Below, one piece after another: positions 56,427 to 64,000 of a DNA stretch of 64,000 nt (position 1 is the stretch's first letter; each line of letters opens with the position of its first letter). The stretch covers positions 1 through 64,000 of the forward strand of contig NZ_LZKJ01000078.1 in assembly GCF_001672775.1 (NCBI RefSeq), read 5' to 3'. Position numbers and translations under genes: made by a program. The notes under the pieces were generated by a model. That model did not search any database. It was not told where the DNA came from and saw only the letters and a program-made list of their open reading frames with translations. Source of the stretch: Mycobacterium kyorinense. GTDB lineage: Bacteria > Actinomycetota > Actinomycetes > Mycobacteriales > Mycobacteriaceae.

Positions 56427-56978
56427 CTAGCTCACCTCGGCGGCCAGCTTGCCCACCACGTCGCGCACATTGGAAACCAACTCGGCATGCTCGCGTGGGT
56501 GCGTACCGTTCAGCGACGCCAGGGGCACCGAGAGCTTGATTGCCTCGACGACGCGCGGCCCGGCGATGCCGAATGACTTGCGGGTCTCGTCGTGCGCCCA
56601 GATACCGCCGTAGCGGCCTAGCGACCCGCCGATGACGGCCAGCGGTTTGCCTTTCAACGCGCTGTTGCCGAACGGCCGGGACAGCCAGTCGATCGCGTTC
56701 TTCAGCACGCCCGGCACGCTGCCGTTGTATTCGGGCGTGACCACCAGCGCGGCGTCGGCCTCGGCAGCCGCGGTCCGCAAGGCCCTCACCGCCGCGGGGA
56801 AGTCGGCATTGTCGGCCGAATCGAGGTCCTCGTTGTAGAACGGCAACGCGCCGAGCCCGTCGAAGACGGTCACGGTGACCCCGTCGGGCGCGACGTCGGC
56901 GGCCAACTCCGCGATCTGCCGGTTGACCGAGGCCGCCCGCAGACTTCCCACCAGCGCCAATACCTTGATGTCCGCCAT
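56427..56978 (-). CDS. NADPH-dependent FMN reductase (Rv3054c type)
   Basis: A 183-residue flavodoxin-fold reductase: LALVGSLRAASVNRQIAELA (FMN phosphate loop) and VVTPEYNGSVPGVLKNAIDW, the family signature. It reduces quinones or chromate-like acceptors with NADPH. ATG 56978, divergent from the TetR gene. Confidence 0.9.
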   Translation of the reverse strand: MADIKVLALVGSLRAASVNRQIAELAADVAPDGVTVTVFDGLGALPFYNEDLDSADNADFPAAVRALRTAAAEADAALVVTPEYNGSVPGVLKNAIDWLSRPFGNSALKGKPLAVIGGSLGRYGGIWAHDETRKSFGIAGPRVVEAIKLSVPLASLNGTHPREHAELVSNVRDVVGKLAAEVS

Positions 56979-57070
56979 CGTCGAATTCCCTTCGCCTTGT
57001 CCGTGCTACATCCTTGCACGGCCTAACCGGACCATAGTCCGCTTTATTCCGGGCGCGTTACAGTGCAGTG

Positions 57071-57673
57071 GTGAGCGTCGTCGACTGGCGAGGTGGGCTA
57101 CCGGTGTCCACTCCCATCGAGCGTGGCGACGCGGCCCGTAACCGTGCCCTGGTGTTGGAGGCCGCGCGCCGACTCATCGCCGAGCGCGGAGCGGACGCGG
57201 TCACGATGGACGACATCGCCGCCGCGGCAGGGGTCGGCAAGGGCACGGTGTTCCGCCGCTTCGGCAGCCGCGCCGGACTGATGATGGTGCTGCTCGACGA
57301 GGACGAGCGGTCCAGTCAGCAAGCCTTTTTGTTCGGCCCGCCGCCGCTGGGCCCCGATGCGCCGCCGCTGGATCGGCTGGTGGCGTTCGGGCGTGAGCGG
57401 CTGTGCTTTGTCCATCGCCACCACGCACTGCTGTCGGCGGCCAACCGCGATCCGCTGACCCGCTATGGCGCCGCCGCGATGGTGCAGCGGACTCATGTCC
57501 GGATGCTGCTGGCCTCAGCCGGCACCACTGGCGACCTCGATGCGCAAACCGATGCTCTGCTGGCTCTGCTCGACGTCGATTACGTCGAGCATCAGCTCGC
57601 TGCCCGCGGCCACACCCTCGAGACGCTGGGGGCGGGCTGGGAAAGCCTGGCGCGCAAGCTCTGCGGGAAATGA
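57071..57673 (+). CDS. TetR family regulator (Rv3055 type)
   Basis: A 200-residue TetR protein: GDAARNRALVLEAARRLIAE, helix-turn-helix VTMDDIAAAAGVGKGTVFRRFGSRAGLM near residues 44-71. TACAGT (57059-57064) lies six bases before GTG 57071, fitting a leaderless start there rather than at GTG 57068. Its stop overlaps the dinB2 start (ATGA), and it may control dinB2 or the divergent FMN reductase. Confidence 0.87.
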   Translation: MSVVDWRGGLPVSTPIERGDAARNRALVLEAARRLIAERGADAVTMDDIAAAAGVGKGTVFRRFGSRAGLMMVLLDEDERSSQQAFLFGPPPLGPDAPPLDRLVAFGRERLCFVHRHHALLSAANRDPLTRYGAAAMVQRTHVRMLLASAGTTGDLDAQTDALLALLDVDYVEHQLAARGHTLETLGAGWESLARKLCGK

Positions 57674-58704
57674 CTGCCCGCTGGATTCTGCACGTCGACC
57701 TCGACCAATTCCTGGCGTCGGTCGAACTGCGCCGCCATCCCGAGCTCGCGGGACTGCCGGTGATCGTCGGCGGCAGCGGTGATCCGACCGAGCCGCGCAA
57801 GGTGGTCACCTGCGCCTCGTATGAAGCCCGGCAGTCGGGGGTGCGCGCGGGGATGCCACTGCGCATCGCTGCGCGCCGCTGCCCGGAAGCCACCTTTCTG
57901 CCGTCGGATTCCGCCGCCTATGACGCCGCCTCTGACCAGGTGATGGGGGCGCTACGGGACCTGGGACACCCGGTGGAGGTGTGGGGCTGGGACGAAGCAT
58001 TCGTCGGCGCCGACGTCGACGAACCGCTGGAGCTCGCCGAACAGATCCGTACCGTCGTCTCGACCGAAACCGGGCTGTCCTGTTCGGTCGGCATCAGCGA
58101 CAACAAGCAGCGCGCCAAGGTGGCCACCAGCTTCGCGAAACCGGCTGGCATCTATCAACTCACCGACGCCAACTGGATGTCGGTGATGGGCGACCGGCCT
58201 GTCGACGCGCTTTGGGGTGTGGGGCCCAAGACCACGAAAAAGCTTGCCGCCCTGGACATCACCACCGTCTGGCAGCTGGCCAACGCCGACACCGGATTGC
58301 TGACGAAGACCTTCGGATCACGAACAGGGCTGTGGTTGCTGCTGGTGGCCAATGGCGGTGGCGACGACACGGTCAGCGCCGAGCCATGGGTGCCGCGGTC
58401 ACGCAGCCACGTCATCACTTTCCCGCGTGATCTCACCGACCGCCACGAAATGGAGGCAGCAGTAACCGAATTGGCGCAGCGCGCGCTCGGCGAAGTCGTC
58501 GCTCAACAGCGGATCGTGACCCGGGTGGCCGTCACCATGCGCACCGCAACGTTTTTCACCCGCACCAAGATCCGCAAGCTTGACCAACCCAGCATTGACC
58601 CCGACGCCGTCGTCGCTGCTGCGCTGCGGGTGCTGGACCTCTTCGAGCTCGATCGCCCGGTTCGCCTGCTCGGAGTGCGCCTGGAACTGCAGATGCCTGG
58701 CTAA
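57670..58704 (+). CDS. dinB2: DNA polymerase IV, DinB2 type
   Basis: A 344-residue Y-family polymerase. Metal ligands: Asp10 in HVDLDQF and the Asp-Glu pair in WGWDEAFVGAD. Helix-hairpin-helix region ALWGVGPKTTKKLAAL and little-finger domain from about residue 235. Position 15 is Leu (DLDQFLASVE), where most family members have a Tyr/Phe steric gate; M. smegmatis DinB2 has the same Leu and readily uses ribonucleotides. No beta-clamp motif is obvious at the C-terminus (LGVRLELQMPG). ATG 57670 is coupled to the TetR stop. Confidence 0.92.
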   Translation: MTARWILHVDLDQFLASVELRRHPELAGLPVIVGGSGDPTEPRKVVTCASYEARQSGVRAGMPLRIAARRCPEATFLPSDSAAYDAASDQVMGALRDLGHPVEVWGWDEAFVGADVDEPLELAEQIRTVVSTETGLSCSVGISDNKQRAKVATSFAKPAGIYQLTDANWMSVMGDRPVDALWGVGPKTTKKLAALDITTVWQLANADTGLLTKTFGSRTGLWLLLVANGGGDDTVSAEPWVPRSRSHVITFPRDLTDRHEMEAAVTELAQRALGEVVAQQRIVTRVAVTMRTATFFTRTKIRKLDQPSIDPDAVVAAALRVLDLFELDRPVRLLGVRLELQMPG

Positions 58705-58705
58705 G

Positions 58706-59566
58706 TCAGCGCGGCAAGGCATTTGGCCGCAATGCCTTCGTGAAGAACCGGTTGACTTGGCGCATCGCCACGCTATAGGGCCACCACGCCACTCGTTTGA
58801 ACGTGTACAACGCCCAGATATCCGCCGAGGTGTAGATCAGGAAGCGGTTCTTGGCGACGCCGGCCAGGATCTTGTCAGCCGCCTTCTCCGGTGAGACGGC
58901 ATGCCCGCTGAAGCGATCCACCCACCGGCTCACATGGGGGTCGTCGCGGTCGACGCCGGCGATCTCGACGGTGTTGACCAACGGCGTTCGCACCGCCCCG
59001 GGCACAACCACCGACACCCCGATCCGGTGCCGAGCCAAGTCGAAGCGCAGCACTTCCGATACTCCGCGCAGACCGTACTTGCTGGCGCTGTACGCAGCGT
59101 GCCAGGGCAGCGCGACCAGTCCGGCAGCCGACGACACATTGACGAGGTGCCCGCCTTGGCCGGCGGCCATCATCGGCGGAATGAACGTCTCGATGACGTG
59201 GATCGGGCCCATCAGGTTGATCGCGACCATTTTGCTCCACTGCTCGTGACTGAGCTGGTCGACGGTCCCCCACGCCGAGACTCCGGCGATGTTCATCAAG
59301 ATGTCCATGCTCGGGTGATTGGCGTGGATGTCTGCGGCGAAGGCGGCCACGTCGTCATAGCTGGCGATATCCAGCGCTCGGTGCTCGGGGACCTGCGCAC
59401 CCAATGCGCGAGCGTCGGCCACCGTCTCCGCCAATCCCTCGGCGTTGCGGTCGGTCAGGTAAAGCTCGGCACCCTGGGCGGCGAGCCGCAACGCGGTCGC
59501 GCGGCCAATGCCGCTGGCCGCACCGGTGAGAAAACACCTCTTACCCGCGTAGGTCGTCTGAGCCAT
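58706..59566 (-). CDS. Short-chain dehydrogenase/reductase (Rv3057c type)
   Basis: A 286-residue classical SDR: RCFLTGAASGIGRATALRLA (cofactor loop), LMNIAGVSAWG, VNVSSAAGLVALP (catalytic Ser) and AAYSASKYGLRGV (YxxxK). The C-terminal extension (VAWWPYSVAMRQVNRFFTKA) may bind membrane. ATG 59566 (MAQTTYAGK) is preferred over an upstream start. Convergent with dinB2, one base apart. Confidence 0.9.
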   Translation of the reverse strand: MAQTTYAGKRCFLTGAASGIGRATALRLAAQGAELYLTDRNAEGLAETVADARALGAQVPEHRALDIASYDDVAAFAADIHANHPSMDILMNIAGVSAWGTVDQLSHEQWSKMVAINLMGPIHVIETFIPPMMAAGQGGHLVNVSSAAGLVALPWHAAYSASKYGLRGVSEVLRFDLARHRIGVSVVVPGAVRTPLVNTVEIAGVDRDDPHVSRWVDRFSGHAVSPEKAADKILAGVAKNRFLIYTSADIWALYTFKRVAWWPYSVAMRQVNRFFTKALRPNALPR

Positions 59567-59588
59567 GGCGGTAGACAATACCGGCGCG

Positions 59589-60248
59589 CTAGGTCCGGCC
59601 ACCCCACAACGCCGCCAGCCACAACTGCTCAAGCACCCGGATCCCGCGCTGGACGTCGCGGTCGGCGCCGAGGTAGGTGGTGTCTCCGGACAGCATTTGC
59701 GCGGTGGTGACCGCCAGTGTGCGCACCAGCGCCGGGATGTCGTCGCTGATGGGATGCGCAGTGCCGGCCGCCAACTCGTCCTCGACGACTCCGATGATCT
59801 GAGTGATCACACCGTCGACCTGCTGATCGAGGATCTCCCGGATTTCGGCATCGGTGTTGCGGGCGACATTGCACGCCGACATCACCGGATCGTTGTGTGC
59901 GTAGACAATCGCGGCGCTGCCGACCATCCGCGTGGCGAACGCCGCCGGCGACTCGTCGGGCCCGCGCGGCGCGAAGTACTGGGTGAGCTCCTCGAGTTCC
60001 TGGGTCGCCTCGGCCAAAATTTGGGCCAGCACCGAGTATTTCGAGTCGAAGTAGAAGTAGAAACCCGATCGGGCCACACCTGCCCGGTCGCTGATCGTGC
60101 TGACCGACAGCTCTGCGAACGGCTTCTCCTCCAGCAGCTCACGCACCGCGTGCACGATCGCCTGCCGCTGCCTGTCGCCGCGTCGTGTCGGGGCGGAAGC
60201 AGCCGGAGACTGATCGGCGGTCCGCCGAGCTTCCTGCTGTGTGCTCAC
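59589..60248 (-). CDS. TetR family regulator (Rv3058c type)
   Basis: A TetR protein of about 219 residues: GDRQRQAIVHAVRELLEEKP, helix-turn-helix LSVSTISDRAGVARSGFYFYFDSKYSVL. GTG 60248 is chosen (STQQEARRTADQ); GTG 60263 is possible. Divergent from the first P450 gene; the inverted repeat at 60283 lies between and recurs before the second P450, so this is the likely repressor of both. Confidence 0.87.
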   Translation of the reverse strand: MSTQQEARRTADQSPAASAPTRRGDRQRQAIVHAVRELLEEKPFAELSVSTISDRAGVARSGFYFYFDSKYSVLAQILAEATQELEELTQYFAPRGPDESPAAFATRMVGSAAIVYAHNDPVMSACNVARNTDAEIREILDQQVDGVITQIIGVVEDELAAGTAHPISDDIPALVRTLAVTTAQMLSGDTTYLGADRDVQRGIRVLEQLWLAALWGGRT

Positions 60249-60282
60249 ACTTCGACCTTGCACTACACCAGGAGAAAACGAA

Positions 60283-60300
60283 ACTTGACAGTCGTCAAGT
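60283..60300. promoter_or_regulatory. Inverted repeat operator before the first CYP136 gene
   Basis: ACTTGAC-AGTC-GTCAAGT, 7-base perfect arms, 55 bases before the P450 start and 35 before the TetR start. The same site with longer arms lies before the second P450. Confidence 0.75.
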
Positions 60301-60354
60301 CGGTCTTGAGGATGGGTTTTGAGTGACGGAGGCCACAATCGGTGAGGAGCGTCA

Positions 60355-61833
60355 ATGGCGACCATCAGCACCCCGAACTACCTGCTCGACCAGGCTAAAC
60401 GCCGGTTCACTCCGTCGTTCAACAATTTTCCCGGGATGGGCGCCGTCGAGCGGAGACTGCTGAACACCGAGTTCCCGCCGAGAAAGCTCGCAGACCCGCC
60501 GCCGGGCAGCGGGCTCAAGCCGGTCATGGGCGACGCTGGGCTGCCGATCCTCGGCCACATCATCGAGATGCTGCGGGGCGGACCCGACTATTTGATGTTC
60601 ATCTACCGCACCAAAGGCCCGCTCGTCTTTGGCGACTCGCCGGTGCTGCCCGGGGTCGCGGCGCTGGGTCCCGACGCCGCCCAAGTCATCTACTCCAACC
60701 GCAACAAGGATTACTCGCAGCAGGGTTGGGTTCCGGTGATCGGGCCGTTCTTTCATCGCGGGCTGATGTTGCTCGACTTCGAGGAGCACATGTTCCACCG
60801 GCGGATCATGCAGGAAGCCTTCGTCCGCTCCCGGCTGGTCGGGTACGTCGAGCAGATGGACAAGGTTGTCTCTCAGGTGGTCGCCAACGATTGGGTGGTC
60901 AACGACGCGCGGTTCCTGCTCTACCCGGCGATGAAGGAGCTCACGCTCGACATCGCCTCGATGGTGTTCATGGGCCACGAACCGGGCACCGACCATGAGC
61001 TGGTCACCAAGGTGAACAAAGCCTTCACGATCACCACCCGCGCCGGCAACGCGATCATCCGCTCCAGCGTCCCGCCGTTCACGTGGTGGCGTGGCCTCAA
61101 AGCGCGGCAGTTGCTGGAGAACTACTTCGCCGCCCGCGTCAAGGAGCGGCGCGGCAAGGAAGGCAACGATCTGCTGACGGTGCTGTGCGAGACCGAGGAT
61201 GAGGACGGTAACCGGTTCTCCGACGAGGACATCGTCAACCACATGATCTTTTTGATGATGGCCGCCCACGACACCTCGACCTCGACGGCCACCACGATGG
61301 CCTACCACCTGGCCGCGCATCCGGAGTGGCAGGACCGCTGCCGCGACGAGTCGGACCGGCTCGGCGACGGCCCACTGGACATCGAGTCGCTGGAGAAGCT
61401 CGAGACGCTGGACCTGGTGATGAACGAGTCGATTCGGCTGGTGACCCCGGTGCAGTGGGCGATGCGCCAAACCGTGCGCGACACCGACCTGCTGGGCTAC
61501 TACCTGCCGAAGGGCACCAACGTCATCGCCTATCCCGGCATGAACCATCGGCTGCCGGAGCTGTGGACGGATCCGCTCACCTTCGACCCCGAACGGTTCA
61601 CCGAGCCACGCAACGAGCACAAGCGTCATCACTATGCATTCACGCCGTTCGGCGGCGGCGCGCACAAGTGCATCGGCATGGCGTTCGGCCGACTGGAGAT
61701 CAAGACGATCCTGCACCGGCTGCTGCGGCGGTACCGGCTGGAGCTGGCTCACCCGGGATACAAGGGGAAATGGGACTACGCCGGGATGCCCGTGCCGGTG
61801 GACGGCATGCCGATCGTGTTGCGGCCGCTGTAG
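60355..61833 (+). CDS. cyp136: Cytochrome P450, CYP136 type, first copy
   Basis: A 492-residue P450 of the CYP51/CYP136 class. Seen: I-helix MMAAHDTSTSTATTMAYHLA, K-helix ExxR in NESIRLVTP, DPERFTEPRNEHKRHHYAFTP, and haem loop FGGGAHKCIGMAFGRLE with axial Cys439. Substrate unknown, possibly a lipid or sterol. ATG 60355 has a GAGGAG site 7 bases before. Its paralogue follows 164 bases on. Confidence 0.93.
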   Translation: MATISTPNYLLDQAKRRFTPSFNNFPGMGAVERRLLNTEFPPRKLADPPPGSGLKPVMGDAGLPILGHIIEMLRGGPDYLMFIYRTKGPLVFGDSPVLPGVAALGPDAAQVIYSNRNKDYSQQGWVPVIGPFFHRGLMLLDFEEHMFHRRIMQEAFVRSRLVGYVEQMDKVVSQVVANDWVVNDARFLLYPAMKELTLDIASMVFMGHEPGTDHELVTKVNKAFTITTRAGNAIIRSSVPPFTWWRGLKARQLLENYFAARVKERRGKEGNDLLTVLCETEDEDGNRFSDEDIVNHMIFLMMAAHDTSTSTATTMAYHLAAHPEWQDRCRDESDRLGDGPLDIESLEKLETLDLVMNESIRLVTPVQWAMRQTVRDTDLLGYYLPKGTNVIAYPGMNHRLPELWTDPLTFDPERFTEPRNEHKRHHYAFTPFGGGAHKCIGMAFGRLEIKTILHRLLRRYRLELAHPGYKGKWDYAGMPVPVDGMPIVLRPL

Positions 61834-61923
61834 GACGACGTCGCCGTTAGCGCCGAGTGTGTGGTTTCGTACGCGACGCGCCGGCACAGGCGTATGGATC
61901 CGCACAGTCGGCGCGAAATCGAA

Positions 61924-61947
61924 GAAACTTGACAGGCGTCAAGTTTC
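61924..61947. promoter_or_regulatory. Inverted repeat operator before the second CYP136 gene
   Basis: Ten-base perfect arms GAAACTTGAC and GTCAAGTTTC with a 4-base spacer, containing the ACTTGAC-N4-GTCAAGT core also found at 60283. It lies 50 bases before the ATG. Confidence 0.78.
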
Positions 61948-61997
61948 GAGGTCAGGATGGGGTTCAGTGACGGCTGCCACAACGGTAAGGAGCCTCG

Positions 61998-63473
61998 ATG
62001 GCGACCATCAGCACCCCCCGCTACCTGCTTGATCAGGCCAAGCGTCGGCTGATTCCCACGGTCAACACCATCCCGGGCATGGGGATGATCGAGAAGCGGC
62101 TGCTGACCGTCGACTGGAAGCAGCGCGAGTTGGCCGAGCCGCCGGCCGGCAGTGGGCTGAAGCCGGTGATGGGCGACTCGGGGCTGCCGCTGCTGGGCCA
62201 CATCATCGAGATGTTCCGGGAAGGCCCCGACTTCCCGCTGCACCTGTATCAGACGCGTGGCCCGGTATTCTTCGCCGATTCACCGATCCTGCCGTCGATC
62301 GTCGCCGTCGGCCCCGACGCCACCCAGGCCATCTTCTCCAACCGCAACAAGGACTTCTCCCAAGAAGGTTGGCACCCGGTCATCGGCCCGTTCTTCAACC
62401 GCGGCCTGATGATGCTCGACTTCGACGAGCACATGTATCACCGGCGGATCATGCAGGAAGCGTTCACCCGCACCCGGCTGACGGGCTATGTCGAGCACAT
62501 CGACCGGGTCGCGACGGCGATCGTGCACGACTGGCCCACCAACGACGCGCGCTTCCTGTTCCATCCGGCGATGAAGGAACTCACCCTCGATATCGCGTCG
62601 GTGGTGTTCATGGGCCACGAACCGGGCACCGACCATGACCTCGTCACCAAGGTGAATCAGGCGTTCACCACCACCACCCGCGCCGGCGGAGCCATCATCC
62701 GCACACCCGTCCCACCCTTCAAGTGGTGGCAGGGGCTGCGGGCGCGCAAGGTGCTCGAGGACTACTTCACCGAACGGGTCGCCGAGCGCCGCAACGCCGA
62801 GGGCACCGACATGCTCACCGTGTTGTGTCACACCGCCGACGACGACGGCAACAGCTTCAGCGACGAGGACATCGTCAACCACATGATTTTTTTGATGATG
62901 GCCGCCCACGACACCTCCACGTCAACGACCACGACGATGGCCTACAACCTGGCGGCCAACCCGGAGTGGCAGGAACGCTGCCGCGACGAGTCGGCCCGGC
63001 TGGGCGACGGCCCGCTGGACATCGAGTCGCTGGAGAAGCTCGAGACACTGGACCTGGTGATGGACGAGTCGCTGCGGCTGGTGACCCCGCTGCCGTTCAA
63101 TATGCGCCGGACCGTGCGCGACACCGATCTGCTGGGCTACTACGTACCGGCCGGCACCAATGTGGTCACCTGGCCGGGGATGAATCACTGGCTGCCTGAG
63201 CTGTGGACCGAGCCCCGGAAGTTCGACCCTGAACGGTTCACCGAACCGCGCAGCGAACACAAGAAGCACCGCTACGCGTTCGCACCGTTCGGCGGCGGGG
63301 CGCACAAGTGCATCGGAATGGTGTTCGGCCGGCTGGAGGTCAAAACCGTCATCCACCGGCTCCTGCGCCGCTACCGCCTCGAACTGGCCCGGCCGGATTA
63401 CCAGCCGCGCTGGGACTACGGCGGCATGCCGATCCCGATGGACGGCATGCCGATCGTGCTGCGCCCGCTGTAA
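61998..63473 (+). CDS. Cytochrome P450, CYP136 type, second copy
   Basis: A 491-residue paralogue of the upstream P450, colinear throughout: I-helix MMAAHDTSTSTTTTMAYNLA, K-helix DESLRLVTP, haem loop FGGGAHKCIGMVFGRLE with Cys438. Differences cluster in residues facing the substrate (for example LVTPLPFNMRRT against LVTPVQWAMRQT), suggesting a changed specificity. ATG 61998 with AAGGAG 7 bases before; the first codons and upstream operator match copy 1, so gene and promoter were duplicated together. M. tuberculosis has one copy (Rv3059). Confidence 0.93.
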   Translation: MATISTPRYLLDQAKRRLIPTVNTIPGMGMIEKRLLTVDWKQRELAEPPAGSGLKPVMGDSGLPLLGHIIEMFREGPDFPLHLYQTRGPVFFADSPILPSIVAVGPDATQAIFSNRNKDFSQEGWHPVIGPFFNRGLMMLDFDEHMYHRRIMQEAFTRTRLTGYVEHIDRVATAIVHDWPTNDARFLFHPAMKELTLDIASVVFMGHEPGTDHDLVTKVNQAFTTTTRAGGAIIRTPVPPFKWWQGLRARKVLEDYFTERVAERRNAEGTDMLTVLCHTADDDGNSFSDEDIVNHMIFLMMAAHDTSTSTTTTMAYNLAANPEWQERCRDESARLGDGPLDIESLEKLETLDLVMDESLRLVTPLPFNMRRTVRDTDLLGYYVPAGTNVVTWPGMNHWLPELWTEPRKFDPERFTEPRSEHKKHRYAFAPFGGGAHKCIGMVFGRLEVKTVIHRLLRRYRLELARPDYQPRWDYGGMPIPMDGMPIVLRPL

Positions 63474-63478
63474 TTTCG

Positions 63479-63976
63479 TCAGCTGATCAGTCGGTTTGCG
63501 CAGGCGATGACCGCCCGTAGCGCGGAGTCCGTCGCGTCGTCAGACCAGCCCATCGCCCACTCGGCATGGGCACCGTCGCTGCCCTGGATGAAGGTCGCGA
63601 TGGCATCGTCTGAGCGCAGTTGATGAAAATGCAGCATCTCGACCGCGATGCCGCACGTGTAGAGCATCTCGGTCAGCGCGGCAACCGGGCCCGTCGCGGT
63701 GGCGGTCAGGGTTTCAATGCGGTCGCCGATACCGAGCGTGGCTTGGAAGGTGCGGGCCTGGGGCCCCAGCCGGGTGGCGGGGCGGCCGGTGTCGGCGCAT
63801 TCCCAGTTGCCCAGCCGCAGCGGCCCGGCGCTGGGCGCATATTCGGCGGTGAATGTGCTCCACGACATGGTGTTGGCGTCCTCCCGGAGCTCACGCGGCA
63901 GCGGAATGCCACCAAAGCGGGCCTGTAGCGGTTCGGGCGGGGCGGGCGCGGTATCGGCGCCGAGATGGATTGTCAT
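63479..63976 (-). CDS. Small LeuA allosteric-domain-like protein
   Basis: A 165-residue protein: FTAEYAPSAGPLRLGNWECA, GIGDRIETLTATATGPVAAL, TEMLYTCGIAVEMLHFHQLR and DGAHAEWAMGWSDDATDSAL. This resembles the C-terminal regulatory (leucine-binding) domain of 2-isopropylmalate synthase without a catalytic barrel. It might be a free regulatory domain or a modulator of LeuA. ATG 63976. Convergent with the second P450. Assignment by pattern; moderate only. Confidence 0.6.
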   Translation of the reverse strand: MTIHLGADTAPAPPEPLQARFGGIPLPRELREDANTMSWSTFTAEYAPSAGPLRLGNWECADTGRPATRLGPQARTFQATLGIGDRIETLTATATGPVAALTEMLYTCGIAVEMLHFHQLRSDDAIATFIQGSDGAHAEWAMGWSDDATDSALRAVIACANRLIS

Positions 63977-64000
63977 GAGCCGGTCTTCTCTGGTCTGCAG

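Noticed and set aside
60352..61905. 517-residue minus-strand ORF
   Set aside because: Mirror of the first P450 gene; the second P450 has similar shadows because the two are paralogues.

Overview
The window looks like chromosome of a pigmented Mycobacterium. It is GC-rich, many genes start with GTG, several promoters look leaderless, and the gene order follows the M. tuberculosis Rv3029c to Rv3059 segment almost gene for gene. No ribosomal RNA, tRNA or CRISPR array was seen. All names rest on recognising protein motifs and synteny by eye; no database search was run.

Layout. (1) 1-5721: start of etfB, a broken tnpB insertion-sequence gene, then three genes of the proposed methylglucose lipopolysaccharide (MGLP) locus (methyltransferase, GH57 enzyme, glycosyltransferase; Rv3030-Rv3032 type). 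A long hairpin and a G14C14 palindrome sit before the glycosyltransferase. (2) 5748-27647: about 22 kb that interrupts the Rv3032-Rv3034c order. It is a carotenoid/light-stress island. A tight operon crtE-I-B-Yc-Yd-methyltransferase-crtU-Rieske oxygenase, with small accessory genes, should make aromatic carotenoids of the isorenieratene (leprotene) type. Around it lie a photolyase, two TspO proteins, a type 2 IPP isomerase, a UGT-like glycosyltransferase, an MMPL transporter, a STAS protein, two paralogous MarR regulators and small stress-type proteins (DUF2945, DUF3140). (3) 27790-43319: the conserved backbone resumes (Rv3034c to Rv3046c types): MGLP acetyltransferase candidate, PQQ-type lipoprotein, two methyltransferases, echA, Nudix, ABC ATPase, serB2, ctaD, fecB, adhC, DUF3349, then a hydrolase-cyclase fusion. 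(4) 43369-56426: class Ib ribonucleotide reductase genes nrdF2 and nrdH-nrdI-nrdE, the last carrying a 409-residue intein. Between them lie a tocopherol-cyclase-like gene, a SRPBCC/TetR pair, a Baeyer-Villiger-type monooxygenase, a TetR/MFS efflux pair and another TetR gene. (5) 56427-64000: FMN reductase, TetR-dinB2, SDR, TetR and two tandem CYP136-type P450 genes.

The most interesting unexplained signals are regulatory. A 15-base element of the form TTAA-N3-TTAA-YYWA occurs in four intergenic regions of the pigment island (before crtE, between tspO and the SDR gene, between phr and the STAS gene, between marR and mmpL), suggesting one shared regulon, perhaps under the two MarR proteins. A SigF-type promoter candidate lies before crtE. 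Paired palindromes with the same 32-base centre spacing precede both nrdF2 and nrdHIE and fit NrdR boxes. The same inverted repeat (ACTTGAC-N4-GTCAAGT) precedes both P450 genes, next to a TetR gene.
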